64,000 nucleotides of DNA, taken from positions 6,790,106 to 6,854,105 of the forward strand of contig JANJXV010000024.1 in assembly GCA_024803745.1 (NCBI GenBank). The letters are read 5' to 3'. Positions 55,550-64,000 of the stretch are shown here, one piece after another. Below the pieces are notes generated by a model that did not search any database, was not told the origin of the DNA, and saw only the letters and a list, made by a program, of their open reading frames with translations. A program made the position numbers and the translations under genes. This DNA is from Megascapheus bottae. Its lineage: Eukaryota; Chordata; Mammalia; Rodentia; Geomyidae. Numbering within the stretch: the stretch's first letter is position 1; every line of letters starts with the position of its first letter.

Positions 55550-56530
55550 TCCTGAGTGCCAGACTGGAATTTACAGCTGCCTGTGGCCGCCTCCATCTGC
55601 ATGTCCTGCAGGCTTCTCCAACTCAGTGTGTCCCAGACCAAATCAATTCCCTCCCACACACTCAGCCTCTTCCAGCCTGCTCTCTGGGTTAATGCCATTG
55701 CCAGTTTACAAGGTACTACAGTCTAGAAATTGCAGTTCTTTTACATTTTTCATACTCACCGAGATCAATCTGCTGTCAGTTTGGGGAGAGGATTGCTGTA
55801 GGGTTATCTGTCTTCTACGCTCTGTTCCTTGACTTTCATTGTCCTGTGCACATCTTCATTCTTCTCCAGCAGCATAGAAGCATCACTCCTGAGTCTCTCA
55901 CCTCACCACCCACCACCCCTCAATTTTTGCATAATTGTAGAGCTCCAGTATGCTCCATTTACCTAGGTGAGGGTAAGTGACAGCTTGACCCCAGAGAATC
56001 TTGAGTCATGTCTGCACCTGTCTCGCTGTTCCATTTCTCACTTGACTAATACCATGAAGTTTCTGACATATGGCTTATTATTTTCCAAAGACATTTCAAG
56101 GGCTCTTCTTGGAACGTACAGAATGAGGCCTCTACCCTAAATGTTACCTCTCTCCTTTTCCCACGGTGTTTGTTCTAAATTTCTACACTCTGTCTGACCA
56201 CACTGAACCATATACCATGGCCCCCAACTAATAAGGCTTACTGTTTTAACTTCAGAGCCACAGGTCATGGCCTCGCAGAATGTTCTCCAGGAGCTGGGCT
56301 CCATTGCTCCCTTCTGACTCTACATTTCCTTGGTGTAACTATACTACTTATTCCCACTTTCCTCACTCTCTTCTTTCTCAGCATGGCCTTAATCACCCAT
56401 AGTCCTTTATTTCTTTTCCCTATGGTTATCGCAGGCATCTCTCACTTATATTTTAAAGGATTTATAAACAGATACCATGTCTAATTGCCATCTCTGTCTC
56501 CGGGGCACTCTAAATTACCTTTTAACCAGT
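55550..56530 (+). mobile_element. L2 LINE fragment
   Basis: CGCCTCCATCTGCATGTCCT then CAGGCTTCTCCAACTCAGTG match the well-known L2 3' coding region. Weaker L2-like pieces continue through GACCACACTGAACCATATA. No open frame remains. Confidence 0.6.
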
Positions 56531-57177
56531 CTAAAATAATCTTCTTCTGAAAAATTGACTTTAAAAATCAAGATTTTTTTAACAAAGAAAGCTTTGAAAA
56601 ATTCCCTAAGAAATACTTAACAATTTTGTTTGCACAGTACCTGAACAGACAACTCCCTCAGCTTTAGGGCATTAAATATACTTTTTAAAGTTCCCTGCAC
56701 TTTTATTATCCCAGGTGCACTGCTACTAGAAGAGGCCTTTGTGGACCACTGCTATAAATGTCATTTGTTCCCATTAAGCAAATGTATTTGTTATATATAA
56801 GCCTGACTGTCTAAATTTATGGAGACTATTCTAGAGAGTAGTAAGCTAGCTAATATATCAAAAATATGTAGTCTAAAAATGTGAAAATCAGCTTTTATAA
56901 TTTGAGGACTTTTTATAAGCTTGGTCATTCAATAACTATGAGATATATTAGAATAAAATTTCACCACTGTCCAAGCACTTCGAATAAAACACAGTTATCT
57001 CAGCTGCTTGCATAAAACGTGATATTGTAGGAAGCTAGACTATGAAAAAAATTATAATAGGGGATTCTTTTGGCTCTAATTGATTAAGTAATTGCTCAGT
57101 TTATTAAAAATTTGAGTCCATGAAAGGTATTTAATCTGGCAGCTAATTTCAAGTGTTGTATTCCTTAGATTCATTCC

Positions 57178-57270
57178 ATTCCCTTCCTTGCTTTTCTCTT
57201 CCTTGCTTTTCTCCCTCCCTTCCTCCCCTTCCTCAAGCCTCTTCTCTCTCTTCCTCTCTCATAATTCTCT
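57178..57270 (+). repeat. Pyrimidine-rich low-complexity block
   Basis: CTTCC, CTCC and CTTTT units, about 0.5 kb beyond the TSPAN12 poly(A) site. Confidence 0.8.
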
Positions 57271-57289
57271 CTTTTTCAATTTTATAGCA

Positions 57290-57402
57290 AGGGTTCTTGC
57301 TATATTACCCATATTGGCCTACACTTCATATAATTATATTCTGTTGCCTCAGCCTCCTGACTAGATGGTATTACAAATATATACTACCATATCCAACTAG
57401 AG
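57290..57402 (-). mobile_element. B1/Alu-like monomer, antisense
   Basis: TGCCTCAGCCTCCTGACTAG and ATTACAAATATATACTACC are complements of 7SL-derived SINE landmarks. Confidence 0.55.
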
Positions 57403-57479
57403 TCATTGAAAAATTAATAATAATTGCAAAAAATTAGGATAAAAAAACTTCAGAAGATAAATACAGTCATTTCCCCCCT

Positions 57480-57715
57480 TGATAGTATGGGGATTTTTAC
57501 CTTAAGATCATACACTTGCTTGGTTTGCTTGCTTTGCTAGTACTCTACCTCTTGAGCCATGCTTCCAGCCATGATTTTACAAGTTTTGTTAGTTATTTCA
57601 GAAATGGAGTATCACAGAATTTTTTACATTGTCTGGCTTAAAACCATCATCTTCTGGATTGCAGTGTGTTGAGAGAAGGCTTACAAGTGTGAAGCACCAG
57701 AACTCAACTGGCACA
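57480..57715 (-). mobile_element. Degenerate B1-like composite SINE, antisense
   Basis: AGTACTCTACCTCTTGAGCC (right half), then GCTTACAAGTGTGAAGCACC at the B1-like end. It lies at the 3' edge of TSPAN12. Confidence 0.55.
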
Positions 57716-57764
57716 TTTATATATTATATCAAACTATATTATTTCTAGCTGAGACAAAAACCAA

Positions 57765-59120
57765 GATTGAAAAATAAATAAGCTTTATTGTTGTTTTCAG
57801 TGAAGCTAACATACTTATACAGATTAGTTCCAGAGTTCAGAAAGTAATCCTTTTTACATCATTCTTCCTCATCTCCCCCCTTGCTAATCTTTTTAGTAGT
57901 GAAGGCACTTTTTTTTTAATGTGTAAAAAGTAGGCACAGATAGAGTATTTACTCTCTGTAAAATATTTATTGACACTTGTTTTAAGATTTTCTTTCTATA
58001 ATTTGAGAAATAAACATAATGCACAAAATACAGTAAAATGCACTTTCCCCTTTCAAATAAATATATTTTACTTTTGTAAAAAGTATTAATTTGCCACAGT
58101 ACAATAATCAGTGAAATAAAGCAAAGATAATCTCTAGTTTAATTATCACTTATTTGAATGGTTCTCACAAGCATTTTTCTAGAGGAAAAGAAACTATTCT
58201 TTGTAAAATAATATTGTCTTGGAGATTGTTTCTCTTTTTTGGAAAAAAGCAAATATAACATCTTTTAAAAAGCACTTATTGTCATTAAAGTGTCCTCACT
58301 TGGGAGAAAAATAGCAACCAAATTTCTGCTGAACAACAAGTTATATGTAAATTTTCTTGTTAAGGCACACTACATTCAGAATTACAATGATTCCTATGTA
58401 TCACACCGGTAATTTTCAAAATTAGTGGTTAAGTGTTTAAATTAACAGATATGAATATAATATAGACAGAAGACAGAATTTAAAAACTCAGCAAAGGCTA
58501 AAAACACAGTGCTATACAGAACAAATTTATCCTTTACACAATTCTTAACATTATAACAATGGAAATTACTGAATTATACAGACATCACAGAGTAATATAC
58601 ATAAGTATCCCTGATCAGTTTAAGGTATTGTGTTAGTTTGCTATTTTAAATTGTAAGACTAGCTTTATTACCAACAAAATCACAAATAGGTAGTCACTAA
58701 CCTTGAAAGTTTCCTTCCATATCTTGGATTATCTAGTCACCTTCAAAATAATATATTATCAAATATAGAAGTCATTAGTAATGTCTAAATTTCTATGTTA
58801 GCACTTCATTGATAATTTACAAACTAACAAATCAACCTTTATGGTCATTCCAAATTCATTATTCATATGAATATAAAAATGCTAATAACCCATGCCACTG
58901 TGAAACATCACTGCGCTCAGAAAAAGCTTATAGAGGTTAGGAAGGAAATACCAGGCATTACAATAGGCACAAAGTATTTTCTGGTGGTCATGTATAAAAG
59001 TTTTCCTTTTTTTTCTTTCATGGAAATATCTTTATGTCCACAAATTTTCCAAAATACATAACTGCACTCAAAAACTCAAGTCCAATAACTAAAGTTTGTG
59101 ATTTCCTTCCTCGTCTTTCT
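57765..59120 (-). other. TSPAN12: TSPAN12 3' untranslated region
   Basis: About 1.35 kb following the TSPAN12 stop codon on the - strand. It is AT-rich and free of recognisable repeats, which suits a conserved 3'UTR. The far end is inferred from the poly(A) signal at 57784-57789. Confidence 0.8.
57784..57789 (-). promoter_or_regulatory. TSPAN12: Likely poly(A) signal of TSPAN12
   Basis: The + strand reads TTTATT, so the - strand reads AATAAA. It is followed in the transcript direction by U-rich and GU-rich sequence (TTATTTATTTTT, then TTGGTTTTTGTCTC), which fits a cleavage site near 57765. Confidence 0.65.
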
Positions 59121-59429
<309 letters not shown>

Positions 59430-62379
59430 TAAAAGAAATAACATAGTCAATATCATGCTGGATAAGTCAAAAATAGTGAAAACAACTAGAATTAGTTAAT
59501 TAAAAATTATAAGGCTTAAAACAATATCTACCAACAGGAAAAGCTGTTGGGGGGAAAAAAGTTTGCTTGTTTAATCACGACCAGCCTATCTCTTATTTTC
59601 CATCCAGAAACAAATTCACTGATAAAACACAAATTTTAGAAAGAAAGGGTTGGGAAATATTTTTGTGTATGTATAAAGATGTCAAATAATAAATATTTTA
59701 GTCTTGATAGTCCCTGGTATTCTCTGTAACTACCTATTTTTACCACTGTTATAGGAAAGCAGTCATGAATAATACAGAAATGGTTAAGAGGAAGGGATGA
59801 CCCCCAAGGAACTTATTGGGGCAGCAGAAGGCACTACAACAATGTAGAAATAGGCTAGATATTGCTGGCCTCTGATCTAGATGTCTCCAAACTTTTCAGA
59901 CTAAATTATTATCTTGAATAGTCCTCATTAACCAGCATCTCAAGTAACTAAGACTGGTGGCTTGTTTCCAGATAAATAGATTGACAGACAGATGTAATTC
60001 ACTCTTCTAAAGGGAATCTAGCTATAAATAAAGGTGAACATCTAAGACTACAGTTTATAATAAATTTCAAGAACTTTCAAATCTGAGATTATGCTCTACT
60101 TAGAAGCTAACAAATTAGCTTGTCACAATTCAATAGACACCGGAGGAAGAATGGATGTTGCCATTACTCATAACAATGATAAGTAGCAGAGAACATGTCA
60201 GTTTCTCAGGTTCCCAGGACAACCAGAAGAAGGACATTTTAATGTCTACATATCCAGCAGATTGGATTATAGGAAAGGAAACCCAAGTTTAGAGAACCCT
60301 AGTGTTTTATAATGGGCAGTACAGAAAAGGTCAGCAATGTAAGAAATGTATCACAAATGATTCTTAGAATTACACACTATGAAATGCTTTCCATTCAGTA
60401 TCATTTCAATTGTACCTTTATAATAGTCTCTGTATCTTAAATTTTACCCATATACTTCTTTAAAAGAAGTGGTTTTAAGTCTCCCATCTTTCTCAACTAA
60501 TTCACTGAAAGCTGAGAAACTGCGTAGAAGAGGTAATATTAAAAAAAAGCCTGTGAGTAAAATAGAAATTAATAATTAAGGATAATTTGCTGGGCCTTGT
60601 ATTTTGACATTGTAGAAAATCAATTGTTTTTTAGACAATTACATTTGACTTTTTTGAAGATAGAGTAATTATTAACTGCAGAATGTTTTGTGAGTTAAAT
60701 ATATTGGTTAACACTAAATGCTCTAGAGTGAAAGTGGGTTCAGCTTTTTCTCTTTGAAAAGCAAGATTTTAAAGCACTTCTGCAGTGACATCAACAAAAG
60801 AAATACATGAGTCTGAGCAGTTTCTCTTATACATAAACAAAGAAAGCAACAGTCAAAAGAAAAAAAAAACGGTCACACTCAACTTTTTGACAACTCTGGA
60901 AATAAGCCAATATTTGCAGCAATCTGAGAAGCATTTATTAGAGCAAAGCACCTGGATCTTTGGGGAAAATAGTAAGCTTTGTTACATTTGAATGTGCCCC
61001 AGTTCCCTTTCTCTTTCTCAGCTCTGCAGGAATCATGAAAAGCAGCAGCCTGCAAATCATGCTGAAAACTTGCCACACCAAATAGAATGGGGTTGGAGCT
61101 CCTTCAAAGCCCCCATTTCCAGTGAGAATTAACATCATTTGTCAAATCTGGTAGTTTCCTGGAAGACCCCACTTACAAGGCTGTCTTTGTGTGACCTGAG
61201 TTGGAGCCCAACCATTGGAACAGCCTTCTCCCTTGTGAGTGTTTACCAAAGACAATTAGAAACAACTGCTGACCACTGATGCTAGTCCAAGAATTAAATT
61301 ACAGTTGCATACTGCAGTACTAACCAAAAAGCTTAAAAAGAAGCTGGGAATAAGTCCATGATGGGATTGCCAAGGCTTTCTAACATATCTGATACAGGAT
61401 CCAGAAATTTACACATATTCCTAGGATTATGCACATGCTCCAGGAAGACCTGGGAAGGCCTTACTACCTCAGAATACACTTGAGGTTCTGGGAAACCTTG
61501 GCAAAGGCTAGAAGACTGCTGGTTCCCAAATATCTAAGGAACTCTCCATCCATTTATTATGACCTAACCACTAAGTTACTTAGGAAGTGACTTTTTTGTC
61601 CATATATGACAAAGAATACGGACTTCATAGAACTAGTTTAGAAAAGTTATTTCACTCACAATTAAGCAGCCAAACAATTAAGCAAAACTCAGTTAGGGGA
61701 AAGGAGGAAAATCTGATTTCCGAAGATGTCCAAAGATGCAATCATGAAATTGACTTATAATTGGAGGATAGCTTTGCCTTACTCAGCAGTCCTGTCCACA
61801 CACTGGAACAACTCTAATGTTTGACAGTCATTTCCTGTTAGAACTTGTCTTCCTCACAGGATGCACTGCTTCCTGTTCTGTTCCTAATCCACCCACTTTC
61901 CACAGAGTAGACTCACAACACAATGACAAGCCAGCACCTTCTTTTAGACCAATGTCTTCTCCAGCCTAACTCTTCAACAGTTCCATCAATACTTCAAATC
62001 TATATCCACCATTCTGATGATTCATTCCTGACCTGTACTGATTTTGTCAATATTTCCTGGAAAATGTCATAAATCTTTAACTTTTAAACAGCTTAGATAA
62101 GCTGTATGAAAAAATTTATCCAACAAAGGCTATTTTGAATAGATTTGAATCCTAAAGAAAAATTTACTTTTTGGGGGAAAACTGTTCTCAAAAAGGCAGC
62201 CATGAGATTGTGTTGTCATATAACTTTGCTGAGACTTCCAGATTATTGGACGCTGAAGATGACCTCCTTACCATTTCTTTGTTTCATCTGTAAAGCACAT
62301 CTACAACTTTTCAAATATCATAATTTTAATCTACAAATTTGCCCTCAGGAAGACATATAGTCTAGAAATTATGAAATGC

Positions 62380-62530
62380 CTAATACAACTTGGGAGGGGG
62401 GAAGCCAGGATGGGAAAAACTGGCAGAGAATGAGGGAAGAGTGACACTGTTCAAAGAGAAATGTACTCATTATTTGACTTATGTAAATGTAACTCTTCTT
62501 TACATCACCTTTACAATAAAATTTTTTTAA
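62380..62530 (+). repeat. Unclassified repeat, copy 2
   Basis: Contains ACAACTTGGGAGGGG, GTGACACTGTTCAAAGAGAA, GACTTATGTAAATGTAAC and a terminal TTTACAATAAAA, aligned with the copy at 15055-15240. Confidence 0.6.
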
Positions 62531-63498
62531 AAACCTTTATAAAAAGAAATAAGATATAATGCCATCTAAAGACACTTTATACTCAGTCCAGCAAAACCTG
62601 CTCATATACAATATATGAAATCCAATGTATTATTCTCCGCTGAAGAGTACTTTAATGATACGTATTGAAGAACACTACAAAACTGCTCTCAAACTGGTGA
62701 AAAATAAAATGGAGGATATTTTGCTAGATTACTTAAGAGCAGCAGGTACACAACTTCACTATAAAGTACTTTGTTCCTTTCCAGTTTATGATTTGTTCCT
62801 TCATGTATGCTTCTTTTCTGACATTTGAATAACACCGATGAGTCTGCCTCCCCCTCAGCTGGGCGGTCTGAAAGCTCCAAGGTCAACAGGAAACTCAACT
62901 ACAGAGATCTGTGTCCCTTCCAAGAAACCGTGCATGTTACCTTTTCCCTTTGCCTAGACTCTTCCATTCTAGTTCTATTTCATTATTTTTAATTCATTTG
63001 TATGATGTGTGATAGGCTGCCTTATTTAGTAACAGAGATGTATGGTGCAAACATTCAGCTGGTAGCACAAATTCCTCTACACTGCATTCAATTTAATATT
63101 GCTCTGATAACTCAGAGGCATTATAAAGATTGCACCATAACTACCCAGCAACATGCTAGATATCAATGTCATTTTCCAGAGTATTTAATGTTATGAATTA
63201 ACTTTCCAAAGAAACACTCCTATACTTTTATAGAAATCACCCCAGCATTTAGGGTCAGTACTACAATATCTCTATTGCAATAACTCAACCCAAACATAAC
63301 ACTGAGGTTATTTTGAGCCAGTTCAAATAATTATGTATATTTTTTTCAGTGTAAACACAGATGATTTTGTTGAAAAGCAAGGTCTAGAGAAAAGTAAAGG
63401 TCTAGAGAAAAATAAATGTTTTTATATAATCTGCTACCCTATTCACAGACATTTAGTTGTCCAAACAAATTTTTTCTGAGTGAATCAAAAGAGGAAAT

Positions 63499-63713
63499 AG
63501 ATAGCCGGGTGTATTGGCTCCTAGCTAGTCAGGAGGCTGAGATCTGAGGATCATGGTTCAAAGCCAGCCCAGGCACTAAAGTCTGTGAGACTCTTCTCTC
63601 TAATTAACCACTAGAAAACTGGAAGTGGAGCTGTGGCTCAAGGGATAGGGTGGTAACCATGAGCTGAAGAGCTCAGAGACATTGCCCAGGCCCAGAGTGA
63701 CTGACAAAAAAAA
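63499..63713 (+). mobile_element. B1-like / right-monomer composite SINE
   Basis: AGCCGGGTGTATTGGCTCCT, GGTTCAAAGCCAGCCC, then GAGCTGTGGCTCAAGGGATA and an A-run. Flanking AAAAGAGGAAAT at 63487 and 63714 is the likely target-site duplication. It lies in the TSPAN12 intron. Confidence 0.88.
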
Positions 63714-64000
63714 AAAAGAGGAAATGTACATGTTAGAAATCAAATGTACACTTCCTTTCACAAAGATATTTTGTTCAGCATTTGGGAAGAATGAATCGCC
63801 CTTACGCACTTTGTTAAATAGAAATATTCTGAGCTGATTTTTACTGAAAGTATTTTCTTCCCAGCAAAGCTTTGCTAGGCCTCATCTAATAATCTGAGAT
63901 AACTCAAAAGCATGAAGAGTACTTGTTGACAAACCAACTTTACTTGCTGCATCATTGAAGTTCTGGCCAACTATTAGCTGAAAATAAAGACACTCCCTTT

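Larger units (their letters stand above)
35036..57765. other. Gene-free interval between convergent KCND2 and TSPAN12
   Basis: About 22.7 kb with no exon I can recognise on either strand. Human has the same convergent order. The content is SINEs, L1/L2/MIR remnants and microsatellites, listed separately. 35280-38880, 39554-40370, 41530-43160, 44050-46070, 46700-47400, 51063-53470 and 54600-55540 hold only AT-rich sequence with short chance open frames. Confidence 0.8.
59430..64000 (-). other. TSPAN12: TSPAN12 last intron, partial
   Basis: Intron sequence upstream of the last exon in transcript order. I looked for the preceding exon, which should carry the CCG motif of the extracellular loop, and did not find it. 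It holds an unclassified repeat at 62385-62530 and a B1-like composite SINE near 63499. 59430-62380 is otherwise unremarkable AT-rich sequence. Confidence 0.8.

Noticed and set aside
60785..61138. Possible upstream TSPAN12 exon
   Set aside because: Open frames on both strands do not encode the expected extracellular-loop cysteine motif and lack matching splice sites.

Overview
This window is vertebrate nuclear DNA from a mammal, very probably a rodent of the superfamily Geomyoidea (kangaroo rats, pocket mice, pocket gophers). It holds the 3' end of one ion-channel gene, the 3' end of a convergent tetraspanin gene, and many retrotransposon copies. The lineage call rests on a dimeric SINE whose left half is an ID-like, tRNA-Ala-type monomer and whose right half matches the published description of the Geomyoidea-specific IDL-Geo family. 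That assignment is from memory of the family description; no database search was possible.

Layout. 1-16607 is the end of a long KCND2 intron (intron 1). KCND2 (Kv4.2 potassium channel) coding exons 2-6 lie on the + strand at 16608-16770, 26528-26623, 28326-28418, 30389-30636 and 32472-32649. All splice sites are intact and the reading frame is open. A roughly 2.4 kb 3'UTR follows, with the best poly(A) signal at 35013-35018. About 22.7 kb of gene-free DNA follows. TSPAN12 is read from the - strand: its 3'UTR begins near 57765, its last coding exon is 59121-59429, and intron sequence runs to the window end.

The two genes are convergent and not known to work together. Kv4.2 is the pore subunit of the neuronal A-type current. 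Its C-terminus here retains the CaMKII, PKA and ERK sites, a dendritic-targeting dileucine segment, the filamin-binding PTPP motif and the VSAL PDZ ligand. TSPAN12 is a membrane cofactor for norrin/FZD4 beta-catenin signalling.

The repeats are the most distinctive content. There are at least nine IDL-Geo SINEs, and at least a dozen copies of a second composite SINE with a 7SL/B1-like left half and the same right half. There are three same-orientation L1 3' ends, older L1, L2 and MIR fragments, a solo LTR just upstream of KCND2 exon 4, and a 270-nt nearly pure purine tract grown from a SINE tail.

I found no new gene system. The most useful observations are the LTR beside exon 4, the shared right monomer of the two SINE families with RNA polymerase III-like boxes, a small repeat family I cannot classify, and a 57-bp tandem duplication spanning a SINE junction.
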